A DNA stretch of 64,000 nucleotides from Paraburkholderia sacchari (GCF_000785435.2 NZ_JTDB02000002.1:186001-250000), one strand, 5' to 3'; counted from the stretch's first letter, positions 12,866 to 23,259 are shown. Numbers and translations are program-made. The notes: generated by a model from the sequence alone, not told the origin.

Positions 12866-12948
12866 TTACTCGAACATGTGCCAACCGCTTGCTGCTTCGT
12901 TCGCCTCAACGCCTTCCACATGAAAGGCGGCGCGATGTCAGCTGCGGG

Positions 12949-13569
12949 TCAGCGCCACGCGAGCGCGATCCAGTATGTCTTCAATACGATCAGGTAAGTG
13001 ACGAGCAACGGGATCCACTGCACGTCGCGATACCAGAACGCAATGGCAACGAACATCGCAATCGTTGCCCCCATCTTGAATGCTTCTCCGAGCATCCAGT
13101 TCATCACTGTGCCGGCCCTGCTCAACTGCTTCAGGCGCGCCGCGAACAGCGCCCCGGGTAACCAGCAGATCGCTCCGCCCAGCAGCGCGGACAGCGCTAC
13201 GGCGTCCGGCGCAGCCGCCCCCGGCGGCTTATAAAACAGCCACCACAGCAAAGCGGCAACCAGGGACAAAACCACTTGCGCTGCCACGACACGAAACGGC
13301 GTGACGCGCGACGGGCGGCTCACCTGTGCGCCGAAGAGCTGCTCGGCTTCGGCCCGGGTGAGCGGAACGATGTCGTTGTTATCTTGCTGGTCGGCGTCTA
13401 GCTGATCCCATCGTGCGTTGTGATCCGTTGTGGAATCAACACGCGCACTAGCGGCTTGTCCTTTGTCCGGGCCCGCGTCCTGCTTTTTGCTGGATGCTGC
13501 GGCTCCGCGTTGTGGACCATCAGGCCCTTCATGCGCCTGCGGCGCTTCGTCTGGCCTCTGACCCACCAT
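12949..13569 (-). CDS. atpI: ATP synthase subunit I with a long hydrophilic N-terminal extension
   Basis: First gene of the atp operon. The last ~120 residues contain four hydrophobic segments (AAQVVLSLVAALLWWLF; LLGGAICWLPGALFAA; AFKMGATIAMFVAIAFW; LVTYLIVLKTYWIAL), matching AtpI, a membrane chaperone for c-ring assembly. The first ~85 residues are Ala/Gln/Asp-rich and likely disordered, making the 206-residue protein much longer than the usual ~125. The start at 13569 (MVGQRPDEAPQ) is the best ATG; a longer frame to 13704 exists but has no clear ribosome site. Confidence 0.85.
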   Translation of the reverse strand: MVGQRPDEAPQAHEGPDGPQRGAAASSKKQDAGPDKGQAASARVDSTTDHNARWDQLDADQQDNNDIVPLTRAEAEQLFGAQVSRPSRVTPFRVVAAQVVLSLVAALLWWLFYKPPGAAAPDAVALSALLGGAICWLPGALFAARLKQLSRAGTVMNWMLGEAFKMGATIAMFVAIAFWYRDVQWIPLLVTYLIVLKTYWIALAWR

Positions 13570-13854
13570 TGCGTTATTCCGGATATTTGGCTTCCGCCCG
13601 GTTTCTTGCGGCGCGCTTACGGCCCCGCCAACCAAATAAATCCGGGCGATTGTAAGCGATAGTTGCAGCCAATTCAAGACTTTAGGCCGTTTCATAACAT
13701 GCATGAAATGCTACTTCATCATGCGGAAAACTCACCATTACGTGCGAGGTAACGGAAACTGTAAGGTCACGTTCGAACGTCAGGAGAGCCAAGCAAAACG
13801 GGGCGCGATTTTACCGTGGAAAGATGGCTGTGTCGCGGCATTGTGGTTTTTCTG
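13570..13854 (-). promoter_or_regulatory. Presumed promoter/leader region of the atp operon
   Basis: This 285-base gap lies between the transporter stop and atpI, the first gene of the operon, on the same strand. It is where the atp promoter should be. I could not single out a convincing -35/-10 pair, and part of the gap could also be read as an extended atpI frame. Confidence 0.35.
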
Positions 13855-15003
13855 TCAGAAAAAATACAACACAAGTCCACCACCGAAAACGGCGATTGCC
13901 CAGAACGGAATAGAGATCAAATGAAACGGCAACCATACGCCTTGCTCGCCGGAAAGCCGCACGGCAATCAGATTCGCCAGCGAGCCGATAGCAAAACCGA
14001 AACCGCCGACGCTCACACCAAACGCCAGCGCGCGCCAGTCGTGCGTGAAACCCGCGAGCACGATGGCAGCAGGCACATTGCTGATGCCCTGCGAGAGGAT
14101 GGCGCCTGCGGCGTAGGCGCGTAGCGGCATCTGCAGCCCGAGATTCTCAAGTGCGTGGTGAATCCACGGCAGCGCGGCGGCGCTGCGCAACACGATGAAC
14201 ATCAGCACGAAGATCAGCAGCAAAAGCCAGTCGATCTTCAGAACGATCTGCGCGCGCCAGATGAGAAATCCGATTGCGACGCCGGCCAATGCGATGCCCG
14301 CGCGATGCGTATCCGCAAGCAGCACGAACGCAACGAAAAGTATGGCTGCCACGCCTGCCAAAGCGCGATCGACTGGATGTCGTTCGACATCGATCGTCAG
14401 ATCGAGTGGCTTCGGCTTGAAAAGCAGCGCGGCGAGCACGAACAACAGCGCCATCAAAAGCGCGCAAAGCGGCGCGAGCGATGCAACAAAGCGACCAAAT
14501 GACGCACCACTTAGTTGCCAAAGAAATAGGTTTTGCGGGTTGCCTAACGGCGTGAGCACCGAGCCCGCGTTCACGGAAAGCGCAATCACGATGACAAGCC
14601 GCTTCAGCGGCAGCGGCGTGAGCCGGTGCAGCGACAGCACGAGCGGCACCACGACGAAGAGTGCGACATCGTTCGTCACCACCGTCGAGAGCAACGCCGC
14701 GAATGCAACGAGGAGGAATGCAAGCGTGCGCTCCGAACGAATCCGGTGCACAAGCCGATGCGCCACCCAAGTCAGGAATCCTGAGTATTCGAGCGCCTTG
14801 GTGAGAATCAGCAGTCCGGCGAGCGTCATCACCGTTTGCCAGTCGACCAGTGCGGGAAGCGTGGACCATGTGCGCGGCGCGCAAATCTGCAACGCAACGA
14901 ACGCGGCGACGAGTATCGATAAAACGGGCTCGGCAAGCGCAAACGCGCCGAGCCTGCGTAGCGGGCTTAACCGGCCGCGCGTGGCGACATCGAATTTATT
15001 CAC
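13855..15003 (-). CDS. SLC13/ArsB-CitM type membrane transporter (YbiR-like)
   Basis: About 382 residues with 10-11 hydrophobic segments. Two mirrored re-entrant motifs of the ion-transporter superfamily are clear: TNDVALFVVVPL, and NAGSVLTPLGNPQNLFLW, where the GNPQN signature occurs. Related proteins move anions with Na+ or H+; E. coli YbiR is the nearest family I can name, and its substrate is unknown. The start is uncertain: a frame beginning at 15108 would overlap parB by 83 bases, so the GTG at 15003, just after the parB stop, is preferred. It sits between parB and the atp operon. Confidence 0.75.
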   Translation of the reverse strand: MNKFDVATRGRLSPLRRLGAFALAEPVLSILVAAFVALQICAPRTWSTLPALVDWQTVMTLAGLLILTKALEYSGFLTWVAHRLVHRIRSERTLAFLLVAFAALLSTVVTNDVALFVVVPLVLSLHRLTPLPLKRLVIVIALSVNAGSVLTPLGNPQNLFLWQLSGASFGRFVASLAPLCALLMALLFVLAALLFKPKPLDLTIDVERHPVDRALAGVAAILFVAFVLLADTHRAGIALAGVAIGFLIWRAQIVLKIDWLLLLIFVLMFIVLRSAAALPWIHHALENLGLQMPLRAYAAGAILSQGISNVPAAIVLAGFTHDWRALAFGVSVGGFGFAIGSLANLIAVRLSGEQGVWLPFHLISIPFWAIAVFGGGLVLYFF

Positions 15004-15025
15004 GGGATCGACTACGGACGTCGGG

Positions 15026-15913
15026 TCAAACAGCAGCCTCGCCACGCAGGCGAAGCAGAATGCCGTCGAGTGCATCGAGGTCGCCGAAATCGACCGTGAG
15101 CTGGCCACGCCCTCTCCTGCCGAGCTTGATCTTGACCGTGGCAGCCAGCAAATCGGACAACTCCTCTTCGAGGCGGCGCGTGTCGCGGCCGCCGTCGTGC
15201 GCGGCCTTCGCCTTCACCGCGGGCGCGGCCTTGGTGGTGTTCGATACGAGTTTTTCCGTTTCACGAACCGACATACGCCTGTTGACCACCTGATTGGCCA
15301 GCGTGATCTGCGTGGCCGCATCGACTGCGAGCAACGCACGCGCGTGGCCCATGTCGAGGTCACCTGCGAGCAGCATGGTCTGCACAGGCGCAGCAAGATT
15401 CAGCAAACGCAACAAATTGGAAACCGCGCTGCGCGAGCGCCCTACCGACTCAGCAGCCTGCTCGTGCGTGAAACTGAACTCGTCGAGCAGACGCTGAATG
15501 CCCTGCGCCTCTTCGAGCGGATTCAGGTCTTCGCGCTGGATGTTCTCGATCAGCGCCATCGCGGCTGCGGCCTGGTCGGGCACGTCCTTCACGAGGACGG
15601 GCACTTCCTTGAGACCGGCAATGTGCGCCGCACGGAAGCGTCGCTCGCCCGCAATGATCTCGTAGCGCTCTGGGCCGACCGGGCGCACCAGGATCGGTTG
15701 CATCAGACCTTGCGCACGGATGCTCGCCGCGAGCTCCTGGAGCGCGCCTTCGTCCATGCGCGTGCGAGGCTGGTACTTGCCGGCCTGCATCTGCGTGAGC
15801 GCAAGCGTATTGGGCGCACCCTCGATCTTCACCGCTTCGGTGATGTCCGCGCTGCCGCCGAGCAATGCTTCGAGTCCTCGGCCCAGTCCTTTCTTCCGTA
15901 CTACTGCGTTCAT
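15026..15913 (-). CDS. parB: Chromosome-partitioning protein ParB
   Basis: A 295-residue CTP-dependent clamp that loads at parS and spreads along DNA. The N-terminal segment contains the CTP-binding motif GERRFRAA and the ENIQREDLNPLEEA box, followed by a helix-turn-helix (EQAAESVGRSRSAVSNLLRL) and a C-terminal dimerisation region (EEELSDLLAATVKIKLGRRG). It is preceded 19 bases upstream by parA, with GGGGAAG as ribosome site. Its cognate parS sites are at 18042 and 19620. Confidence 0.97.
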   Translation of the reverse strand: MNAVVRKKGLGRGLEALLGGSADITEAVKIEGAPNTLALTQMQAGKYQPRTRMDEGALQELAASIRAQGLMQPILVRPVGPERYEIIAGERRFRAAHIAGLKEVPVLVKDVPDQAAAAMALIENIQREDLNPLEEAQGIQRLLDEFSFTHEQAAESVGRSRSAVSNLLRLLNLAAPVQTMLLAGDLDMGHARALLAVDAATQITLANQVVNRRMSVRETEKLVSNTTKAAPAVKAKAAHDGGRDTRRLEEELSDLLAATVKIKLGRRGRGQLTVDFGDLDALDGILLRLRGEAAV

Positions 15914-15932
15914 CGTGCTTCCCCAGTCTGCG

Positions 15933-16703
15933 TCAGAGTGCGCGTACGCGCTCGATCATTTCCGCGCCGAATTGCACATAAGCCTGCGCACCGCGCGACG
16001 TCCGGTCGAACACCACGCCAGGCAAGCCGTAGCTAGGCGCCTCGGCAAGCCGCACGTTGCGCGGAATCACTGCGTCGAACACCTTGTCGCCAAAGTGCTC
16101 TTTCAGTTGCTCAGAAACCTGCTGCTGCAGCGTGATGCGCGGATCGAACATCACGCGCAAAAGACCGATCACCTTCAGGTCGCGATTCATGTTCGCGTGC
16201 ACCTGCTTGATCGTGTTGACGAGGTCCGACAGCCCTTCGAGTGCAAAGTACTCGCACTGCATCGGAATCACGACACCGTGCGCCGCGCACAGCCCGTTGA
16301 GCGTGAGCAAGGACAACGCCGGCGGGCAGTCGATCAGCACGAAGTCGTATTCGTCGTCGACCTGCGCGAGTGCAGCCCGCAGGCGGCGCTCGCGCTGCTC
16401 GACCGTCACCAGCTCCACTTCGGCGCCGGCGAGCTCGCGATTGGCCGGCAGAACGTCGTAGCCCACCTGCTCCGGACGCGTACGCGCCTCAGGCACCGAA
16501 ACGCCGTCGACCAGTACTTCGTAGACCGTGTTCTCGCACGCCGCTTTGTCGATGCCGCTGCCCATCGTGGCATTGCCCTGCGGGTCGAGATCGATGAGAA
16601 GGACACGCTGTCCCTGCGATGCGAGGCTCGCGGCGAGATTGACCGTTGTCGTCGTCTTGCCGACGCCGCCCTTCTGGTTCGCAACGCAGAAGATTTTTGC
16701 CAT
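15933..16703 (-). CDS. parA: Chromosome-partitioning ATPase ParA (Soj family)
   Basis: A 256-residue deviant-Walker ATPase that binds nucleoid DNA and moves ParB-parS complexes. The signature KGGVGKTTTTVNLAASLA near the N-terminus and DFVLIDCPPALSLL (Walker B) are intact. The protein lacks the N-terminal HTH extension of plasmid type Ia ParA, which fits the short chromosomal Soj type. First gene of a parA-parB operon; 124 bases separate it from rsmG. Confidence 0.97.
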   Translation of the reverse strand: MAKIFCVANQKGGVGKTTTTVNLAASLASQGQRVLLIDLDPQGNATMGSGIDKAACENTVYEVLVDGVSVPEARTRPEQVGYDVLPANRELAGAEVELVTVEQRERRLRAALAQVDDEYDFVLIDCPPALSLLTLNGLCAAHGVVIPMQCEYFALEGLSDLVNTIKQVHANMNRDLKVIGLLRVMFDPRITLQQQVSEQLKEHFGDKVFDAVIPRNVRLAEAPSYGLPGVVFDRTSRGAQAYVQFGAEMIERVRAL

Positions 16704-16827
16704 CTTGTGTGTGTCCCTTTTACTGCCTTAAAAGTTTGCTTACGTTATAGCGTACATGCCGTCGGGCGCGCTACCCGCCATTCGGCCTGGGCCATCTGGG
16801 TCTGGCAATTCTGGCCAGTGAACCACG

Positions 16828-17520
16828 TTATTGTGTCGGTTCAACCACCACTTCAGTCAGATGCCGCTCCGCATCGAGCATCGGTACCGTCAAACGAATC
16901 GTCTGCAGCGTGCGCGCCCCGTCTGGCAAACGCTCGATCTCGGTGTCGGGCCTCACGCCCTTCATCGCCCAGATCGCACCGCCGTCCGCAACAAGGTGAC
17001 GGGCCAGTGTAACGAAATCGGCCAGTTCCGCGAATGCCCGCGAGACGATCAGATCGAATTTTTTTGGCACTTCGATCCCGGGGCGCAGCAATTCAACGCG
17101 CCCCGTCACCACAGAGAGATTCGCGAGACCCAATTCAACCTTGACCTGCGACTGGAACGCCGACTTCTTTTGCACGATGTCGTTCAGGGTAACTTGCCAG
17201 TCCGGGCGCGCAATCGCGAGCACGATGCCGGGCAAGCCGCCGCCCGAGCCAACGTCGAGCACCGAGGCGTCGGCTCGTTGGGGTAAATGTGGCAGGATCG
17301 AAAGCGAATCGAGGATGTGCTGAATGAGCATCTGGCGCGGATCACGGATCGCCGTCAGGTTATAGACGGCGTTCCACTTCGCCAGCAATGCGACGTAGGC
17401 CAACAACTGCTCATGCTGCCGCTCGCTCAAATCGAGGGAAAGCGCCTGCGCGCCCTCCTTCAGCAGTCGCGCGAGCGCATCGCGATCCGTGATGCCAGGT
17501 TGCCTTGCGCGCCCCGTCAT
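16828..17520 (-). CDS. rsmG: 16S rRNA (guanine-N7) methyltransferase RsmG
   Basis: A 230-residue enzyme that methylates N7 of G527 (E. coli numbering) in 16S rRNA using S-adenosylmethionine. The SAM-binding motif [15 protein letters not shown] and the downstream [15 protein letters not shown] region are conserved. It overlaps the mnmG stop by 4 bases, so the two are translationally coupled, as is usual for gidA-gidB. Confidence 0.96.
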   Translation of the reverse strand: MTGRARQPGITDRDALARLLKEGAQALSLDLSERQHEQLLAYVALLAKWNAVYNLTAIRDPRQMLIQHILDSLSILPHLPQRADASVLDVGSGGGLPGIVLAIARPDWQVTLNDIVQKKSAFQSQVKVELGLANLSVVTGRVELLRPGIEVPKKFDLIVSRAFAELADFVTLARHLVADGGAIWAMKGVRPDTEIERLPDGARTLQTIRLTVPMLDAERHLTEVVVEPTQ

Positions 17521-19475
17521 TGAGCCACCGTCGTGTTGTCTGCACCCTGATCGGAAGGATTCTGGCGCCGGCGGCCAAGGCCGCGCTTCAGGTGAACCAT
17601 CAGCAGAGAGATGGCGGCAGGCGTGATGCCCGAGATGCGCGACGCCTGACCAATGGTTTCGGGGCGGAATTGATTCAGTTTCTGACGCGCCTCGAACGAT
17701 AGACCGCGAACTTCAGCGTAATCGATGCCTTCCGGCAGGCGCGTATTCTCATGGGCGCCGTTGCGCTCGATCTCATCGGCTTGACGGTCGATATAGCCCT
17801 GATATTTGATACCGATTTCGATCTGCTCCTTAATCTGGGCAAGCAGGATCTCGTCGTCAGCAAGCGGCGTCTCAGGCGCGCAGGCGCCTTCGCGCAAGCC
17901 GCACACACCGTCGTAGCTCACGCCAGGACGGCGCAGCAGATCCGCGAGGTTGTATTCGCGATCGATCGGCTTGCCGAGAAGCGCCGTTGCCTCTTCCGCG
18001 CCCAGCGTCTTCGGATTCACCCACGTCGACTTCAGGCGCTCTGTTTCACGTGAAACAGCGTCGCGCTTCCGGCTGAACGCATCCCAACGAACGTCATCGA
18101 CTACACCCAGTTCACGGCCGATTTCCGTCAGGCGCATATCGGCATTGTCTTCACGCAGGCTCAGGCGGTATTCGGCACGGCTCGTGAACATACGGTACGG
18201 CTCGGAAACGCCGCGCGTGACCAGGTCATCGACCAGCACGCCCAGGTACGCCTGATCGCGGCGTGGGCACCACGCATCCTTACCCTGCACCTGCAAGCCT
18301 GCGTTGATGCCCGCAAGCAGGCCTTGAGCCGCAGCTTCTTCGTAGCCGGTCGTGCCATTAATCTGGCCCGCAAAGAACAGGCCGCTAATGACCTTCGTTT
18401 CCAGCGATGCCTTCAGGCCGCGCGGATCGAAGTAGTCGTACTCGATCGCGTAGCCTGGACGCAGAATATGCGCATGCTCCAGCCCGCGCATCGAATGCAC
18501 GAGTTCGAGTTGGACGTCGAACGGCAGACTCGTCGAGATCCCATTCGGATAGAACTCGTTCGTCGTCAGGCCTTCGGGCTCCAGAAAAATCTGGTGCGAT
18601 TCTTTCGAGGCAAAGCGGTGGATCTTGTCTTCGATCGACGGGCAATAGCGCGGCCCCACGCCTTCGATTACGCCCGTATACATAGGCGAGCGGTCGAGAC
18701 CGCCGCGAATGATGTCGTGTGTGCGCTCATTGGTATGCGTGACCCAGCAGGGAATCTGCTTCGGATGCTGCTCTGCCCTGCCGAGAAACGAGAAGACCGG
18801 CACCGGATCAAGATCGCCCGGTTGCTCTTCGAGCACCGAAAAGTCGATCGAGCGTCCGTCGATGCGCGGCGGCGTGCCCGTTTTGAGCCGCCCTTGCGGC
18901 AGCTTCAGCTCCTTCAGGCGCGCCGACAGCGTCACCGCTGCCGGATCACCAGCGCGGCCACCCGTGTAGTTGTTCAGGCCCACGTGAATCTTGCCGTCGA
19001 GGAACGTCCCCGCCGTCAGCACCACTGCGCGCGCGCGGAAGCGGATGCCCACCTGCGTCACAGCCCCAACAACGCGGTCGCCTTCGACCATTAAGTCTTC
19101 AACCGCCTGCTGAAACAGCCACAGATTCGGCTGATTTTCGAGGCGTCGACGGATCGCTGCCTTGTACAGGATGCGGTCAGCCTGCGCACGCGTCGCACGC
19201 ACAGCCGGGCCTTTAGACGAATTGAGAATGCGGAACTGGATGCCGCCCTCGTCGGTGGCGGCGGCCATCGCGCCGCCTAGTGCGTCGACTTCCTTGACCA
19301 GATGGCCTTTGCCAATGCCGCCAATCGACGGATTGCAGCTCATTTGGCCGAGCGTTTCGATGTTGTGCGTAAGCAGGAGCGTCTTGACGCCCATGCGAGC
19401 GGCGGCAAGCGCAGCCTCGGTGCCGGCGTGACCGCCGCCGACGACGATGACGTCAAATTCTGTGGGAAAAAGCAT
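17517..19475 (-). CDS. mnmG: tRNA uridine-34 5-carboxymethylaminomethyl synthesis enzyme MnmG
   Basis: A 652-residue FAD protein which, with MnmE, installs cmnm5 on the wobble uridine of several tRNAs. The FAD-binding motif [31 protein letters not shown] with its catalytic cysteine, and [15 protein letters not shown] are present; length is normal. GAGG lies upstream of ATG 19475. A perfect parS site is embedded in the coding sequence at 18042. Its partner mnmE is not in the window, but mnmC, which acts later in the same pathway, is at 47769. Confidence 0.97.
   Translation of the reverse strand: MLFPTEFDVIVVGGGHAGTEAALAAARMGVKTLLLTHNIETLGQMSCNPSIGGIGKGHLVKEVDALGGAMAAATDEGGIQFRILNSSKGPAVRATRAQADRILYKAAIRRRLENQPNLWLFQQAVEDLMVEGDRVVGAVTQVGIRFRARAVVLTAGTFLDGKIHVGLNNYTGGRAGDPAAVTLSARLKELKLPQGRLKTGTPPRIDGRSIDFSVLEEQPGDLDPVPVFSFLGRAEQHPKQIPCWVTHTNERTHDIIRGGLDRSPMYTGVIEGVGPRYCPSIEDKIHRFASKESHQIFLEPEGLTTNEFYPNGISTSLPFDVQLELVHSMRGLEHAHILRPGYAIEYDYFDPRGLKASLETKVISGLFFAGQINGTTGYEEAAAQGLLAGINAGLQVQGKDAWCPRRDQAYLGVLVDDLVTRGVSEPYRMFTSRAEYRLSLREDNADMRLTEIGRELGVVDDVRWDAFSRKRDAVSRETERLKSTWVNPKTLGAEEATALLGKPIDREYNLADLLRRPGVSYDGVCGLREGACAPETPLADDEILLAQIKEQIEIGIKYQGYIDRQADEIERNGAHENTRLPEGIDYAEVRGLSFEARQKLNQFRPETIGQASRISGITPAAISLLMVHLKRGLGRRRQNPSDQGADNTTVAQ
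18042..18057. promoter_or_regulatory. parS: parS site inside mnmG
   Basis: The 16-bp sequence TGTTTCACGTGAAACA is a perfect match to the bacterial chromosomal parS consensus bound by ParB. It lies inside mnmG and 2.1 kb from parB. Confidence 0.93.
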
Positions 19476-19614
19476 GGCGGGACCTCACGCATGGACGAAT
19501 GGACCGCGTGAGCCTTCTCAGAAAAAGTGGTATGCGCGAATTATAACGGTTTCGGGTTTTAGGTCGTTCACACCCGAATTTTCTTGGGCCCGTTAGTGCA
19601 CACGAATAAAAAAA

Positions 19615-19640
19615 CGGCGTGTTTCACGTGAAACACGCCG
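19615..19640 (-). terminator. parS: Terminator of the first liv operon whose stem contains a perfect parS site
   Basis: A 26-bp perfect palindrome: CGGCG, then the full parS TGTTTCACGTGAAACA (19620-19635), then CGCCG. Seven A residues at 19608-19614 become a T-run on the minus strand just after the stem, giving a classic intrinsic terminator 26 bases past the livF stop (19666). It also lies upstream of mnmG. Confidence 0.88.
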
Positions 19641-19665
19641 CTCATTTCTACAGAAGCTGACGAGA

Positions 19666-20412
19666 TCAGACTGGCTTTTTAGCCAAACCGAGGTAAGTCT
19701 CGATCACTCGCGGATTCTGCGCCAGCTCTTGTGCCGGCCCCTCGAGCGCCAAATCGCCTGTTTCCAGCACGTAGCCGTAATCGGAGATCTGCAACGCGGC
19801 ACGCGCATTCTGTTCGATCAGGAGGGTAGCCACACCCGTCTTCCGCAATGCGCTGATGATGTGGAAGATTTCCTTCACGATCAGCGGCGCAAGCCCGAGG
19901 CTAGGTTCGTCGAGCATCAGCAGATCCGGCTTGCCCATCAGCGCGCGCCCAACCGCGAGCATCTGGCGCTCGCCGCCTGACAGCGTGCCCGCAGCCTGTG
20001 CGCGCCGCTCCTTGAGACGAGGAAACAGTTGAAACACGTGATCGAGTTGATCGAGGAAGTTGCGATCCCCTGCCCGCTTTCGACGATATGCGCCCAGCAC
20101 GAGGTTGTCTTCGACGGTCATCGAAGCAAACAGCTCGCGCTTCTCCGGCACGAGACACATGCCTCGCGCGACGCGCCGCTCAATCGGCAACAGGCCGACT
20201 TCCTCGCCCAGATAGGCAATCCGGCCGCTCGCATGGCCCGTGACGGGCAGCGAGCCCATAATCGCGTTGAGCAACGTGGACTTGCCGGCCCCGTTCGGGC
20301 CGATAACGGAGACGATTTGCCCCGCCCCTACCTTGATTGCCGCTTTGTGCAGCGCCTCGATCTTGCCGTAACGGACGGCGAGCCCGGAGACTTCGAGTAC
20401 AGGTCCGCTCAT
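19666..20412 (-). CDS. livF: Branched-chain amino-acid-type ABC transporter ATPase (LivF)
   Basis: A 248-residue ATPase of the HAAT family. Walker [10 protein letters not shown], signature [15 protein letters not shown] and Walker [14 protein letters not shown] are intact. Its start overlaps the stop of the livM-livG fusion by one base (TAATG), so translation is coupled. Last gene of a five-gene operon running from 26052; it is followed by the parS-containing terminator. Confidence 0.95.
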   Translation of the reverse strand: MSGPVLEVSGLAVRYGKIEALHKAAIKVGAGQIVSVIGPNGAGKSTLLNAIMGSLPVTGHASGRIAYLGEEVGLLPIERRVARGMCLVPEKRELFASMTVEDNLVLGAYRRKRAGDRNFLDQLDHVFQLFPRLKERRAQAAGTLSGGERQMLAVGRALMGKPDLLMLDEPSLGLAPLIVKEIFHIISALRKTGVATLLIEQNARAALQISDYGYVLETGDLALEGPAQELAQNPRVIETYLGLAKKPV

Positions 20413-22199
20413 TACTCCACCCCACCCAGATAAGCCTCAAGCACCGCAGGATCCTGCTGCACCTCTTCAGGCAATCCTTCTGCGATCCTCGTGCCGAATT
20501 CCATCACGACCAGGCGATCGGTGAGATTCATCACGAAATCCATATCGTGTTCGACCAGCAGCACGCTCATCCCCTCCTCTCTCAACCTGCGCAGCAGGCC
20601 GGCCAACTGTTGTTTCTCCTGATAGCGCAAACCGGCGGCGGGTTCGTCGAGCAACAGCAAGGTCGGATCGCAACAAAGCGCCCGCGCAATTTCCAGAATG
20701 CGTTGCTGTCCGAGTGCGAGGCTGCCAGCCTCGTCGTACATGTGCTGCTCCAGGCCAACGCGGCGAATCTGCGCAGCCGCCTCGCTCATGAGGCGCCCCT
20801 CCTCAGCAGCATTGAGCTTCGCCACACTGCGCAGCACGCCCGAATGGCCACGCAGATGCGCGCCGATCGCCACGTTCTCCAGCACAGTCATCGTCGGCAG
20901 CAGCTTGACGTGCTGGAATGTCCGTCCGATGCCGCGCGCGACGATTTCACGTGAATTCAGCCGATCGATGCGCTCGCCGCGGAACGTAATCGCACCGCTG
21001 GTCGGTTGCAGCACGCCGGTCACGAGGTTGAAGGTGGTCGACTTGCCCGCGCCGTTCGGTCCGATCAGGCCGATGATCTGTCCCGCCCTCACCTCGAAAC
21101 TCACGTCGTTGACGGCGACGAGCCCGCCGAACTGCTTGCGCGCCTTATCGACGGTCAGCAGCAATTCGCCCGCGACCGGCTTGCTGCGCTGCGGCAAGGC
21201 CTCTGCATGCTCGGGCACATGGGCCTGTGGCCCGCGCGGAAAGAAGCGCGCCACGAACGGCCACACGCCGCGCCGGGCGTATTGCAGCAGCAGCACCATC
21301 AGGACGCCGAACACGATGATCTCGAAGTTGCCGTTCTCGCCCAGCAGCTTCGGCAACAGCGTCTGCAGCCAGTCTTGCAGCACGGTGAGGATCGCGGCAC
21401 CGAGGACCGCGCCCCAGACATGCGCTACGCCGCCCACCACGGCCATGAACAGATATTCGATGCCGTGATTCAGGCCGAACGGCGTCGGGTTCACCGCACG
21501 TTGCAGATGGGCGTAGAGGAAGCCGGAAACCGCCGCGAGCACCGCCGCGTAGACGAAGATCACCACGCGCATCCACGCCGTGTTCACGCCCATCGCCTCG
21601 GCCATCAGCCCACCACCGCGCAGCGCCCGAATGGCGCGACCCGTACGGCTATTAAGCAGGTTCTGAACAGAGATAACCGACGCCAGCACCACCACCCAGA
21701 TCAGGTAATAGATATGGCGACCCGATTCGAGCTTGATGCCGAGCACGTTGAGCACTGGAATGCCGTTGATCCCGTCGTACTTACCGAGCATCTCGAGGTT
21801 GCCGAACAGAAAGAACAGCGCGAGGCCCCAGGCAATGGTGCCGAGCGGCAAGAAGTGGCCGGAAAGCCGCATGGTGACGAGCCCGAGCACGAGCGCGACA
21901 AGCGCCGTGATCACGACGCCGACGATCAGCGCCAGCCATGGCGAGATGCCGTACTGTGTGGTCAGGTAAGCCGTCGCATAGGCGCCGAGCCCGACAAATG
22001 CGGCCTGCCCGAAGCTCGTCATCCCACCGATGCCGGTGAGCAGCACGAGCCCGATCGCGACGATCGAATAGAGGCCGATGTAGTTGAGCAGCGTGATCCA
22101 GTATTCGGGCACGTGCACGGCGCCAGGCAGCACCGGCAGCGCAAACATGACCACGAGGAACAGCCAGAAGAAGCGGTTGTGCAAAACAAGTCGTTTCAT
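20412..22199 (-). CDS. Fused LivM-LivG: permease and ATPase of a branched-chain amino-acid ABC transporter
   Basis: One 595-residue chain. Residues ~1-320 are a LivM-type permease with multiple membrane helices and the GLNPTPFG-like region ([21 protein letters not shown]). Residues ~345-595 are a LivG-type ATPase with GPNGAGKST, the signature [15 protein letters not shown] and [11 protein letters not shown]. The join is uninterrupted, and fused proteins of this kind are annotated in other Burkholderiales, so it is not a sequencing artefact. The start at 22199 follows GAGGAG, 4 bases after the livH stop; an upstream start at 22226 is unlikely. Confidence 0.93.
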   Translation of the reverse strand: MKRLVLHNRFFWLFLVVMFALPVLPGAVHVPEYWITLLNYIGLYSIVAIGLVLLTGIGGMTSFGQAAFVGLGAYATAYLTTQYGISPWLALIVGVVITALVALVLGLVTMRLSGHFLPLGTIAWGLALFFLFGNLEMLGKYDGINGIPVLNVLGIKLESGRHIYYLIWVVVLASVISVQNLLNSRTGRAIRALRGGGLMAEAMGVNTAWMRVVIFVYAAVLAAVSGFLYAHLQRAVNPTPFGLNHGIEYLFMAVVGGVAHVWGAVLGAAILTVLQDWLQTLLPKLLGENGNFEIIVFGVLMVLLLQYARRGVWPFVARFFPRGPQAHVPEHAEALPQRSKPVAGELLLTVDKARKQFGGLVAVNDVSFEVRAGQIIGLIGPNGAGKSTTFNLVTGVLQPTSGAITFRGERIDRLNSREIVARGIGRTFQHVKLLPTMTVLENVAIGAHLRGHSGVLRSVAKLNAAEEGRLMSEAAAQIRRVGLEQHMYDEAGSLALGQQRILEIARALCCDPTLLLLDEPAAGLRYQEKQQLAGLLRRLREEGMSVLLVEHDMDFVMNLTDRLVVMEFGTRIAEGLPEEVQQDPAVLEAYLGGVE

Positions 22200-22203
22200 C
22201 GCG

Positions 22204-23259
22204 TCACTCCTCTTCCTCTTCGGCATGCGGCGTGGAAAGACTGCGCCACAGCAGCACGGGAATGATCAGCGTGAACACGATCACTTCCTTGTAGGAACTC
22301 GCCCAGAACGACGAGTACGACTCCAGCAGGCCCACGAGCACGGAGCCGGCAGCCGCGAGCGGATAACTCACGAGGCCGCCTATGATGGCGCCCACGAAGC
22401 CCTTCAGGCCGATCAGGAAGCCCGAGTCGTAGTAGATGGTGGTGAGCGGCGCCACCAGCACGCCGCACAGCGCCCCCAGGCCCGCCGCGAGCGTGAACGC
22501 GAGCCGCCCGGCCTGCGTCGTGCCGATGCCCACGAGGCGCGCGCCCAGCCGGTTCACCGAGGTCGCGCGCAACGCCTTGCCCGGAATCGTGCGGTCGAAA
22601 TAGAAGTACAGCGCGACGATCAGCACCACCGCCGTGCCGATGACCCAGAGGCTCTGCCCAGAGATCGAGAGGCTGCCGACGTTGAACGTGGCGTCGGTGA
22701 ACGCGTTCGTGCGCGAACCCTCGGCGCCGAACATCACGAGCCCGAGCCCCACCATCGCGAAGTGCACGGCCACGGCCACGATCAGCAGCAGCAGCGTCGT
22801 CGCCTCGGCGATGGGCTCGTACGCGAGCCGGTAGACGAACGGCCCCATCGGCACGACGATCGCGAGCGTGAGCGCGATCTGCGCCAGCATGGGCAGCGGC
22901 TGCCCCGCTATGCCGCGCGTCAGCGCATAGAGCGCGATGGGAAAAAGCAAATACTTGCCGGCGAGCGTCACGAGCGTGCGCGGCGCATGCTTGCGCCGCT
23001 CGGCGTGCCGCACGAGCCCGGCAGTCTCCACCACGAAGCACGCAGCGCCCAGCGCGACGAGCAGCCAGCAGGTTGCGGGAAACTTCTGCGATTGCAGCGC
23101 GGCCAGCGTAAGCGCGCCATACGAGACGAACTCGCCCTGCGGAATGAAGATCACCCGCGTCACGGAAAACACCAGCACCAGTGCGAGCGCAAGCAGCGCG
23201 TAGATTGCTCCGGTGGTGATGCCGTCCTGCGCGAGGATCGCGGCGATCGATAAATCCAT
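22204..23259 (-). CDS. livH: Branched-chain amino-acid ABC transporter permease LivH
   Basis: A 351-residue inner-membrane permease with about 8-9 hydrophobic segments. The ITTGAIYALLALALVLVFSV N-terminal helix, IFIPQGEF and GVLVAPLTTIYYDSGFLIGLKGF are typical of LivH. The start at 23259 has GAGGGG 4 bases upstream; an upstream extension to 23388 has no membrane features. It sits between the binding-protein gene and livM-livG. Confidence 0.93.
   Translation of the reverse strand: MDLSIAAILAQDGITTGAIYALLALALVLVFSVTRVIFIPQGEFVSYGALTLAALQSQKFPATCWLLVALGAACFVVETAGLVRHAERRKHAPRTLVTLAGKYLLFPIALYALTRGIAGQPLPMLAQIALTLAIVVPMGPFVYRLAYEPIAEATTLLLLIVAVAVHFAMVGLGLVMFGAEGSRTNAFTDATFNVGSLSISGQSLWVIGTAVVLIVALYFYFDRTIPGKALRATSVNRLGARLVGIGTTQAGRLAFTLAAGLGALCGVLVAPLTTIYYDSGFLIGLKGFVGAIIGGLVSYPLAAAGSVLVGLLESYSSFWASSYKEVIVFTLIIPVLLWRSLSTPHAEEEEE

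Noticed and set aside
20945..20955. TTTCACGTGAA inside the livM-livG fusion as another parS
   Set aside because: Only 11 of 16 positions match; the outer bases differ and it is in coding sequence, so it is likely chance.
20412..22199. Frameshift or assembly error joining livM and livG
   Set aside because: The frame is continuous with coding-like composition through the join and the same fusion is known in relatives.
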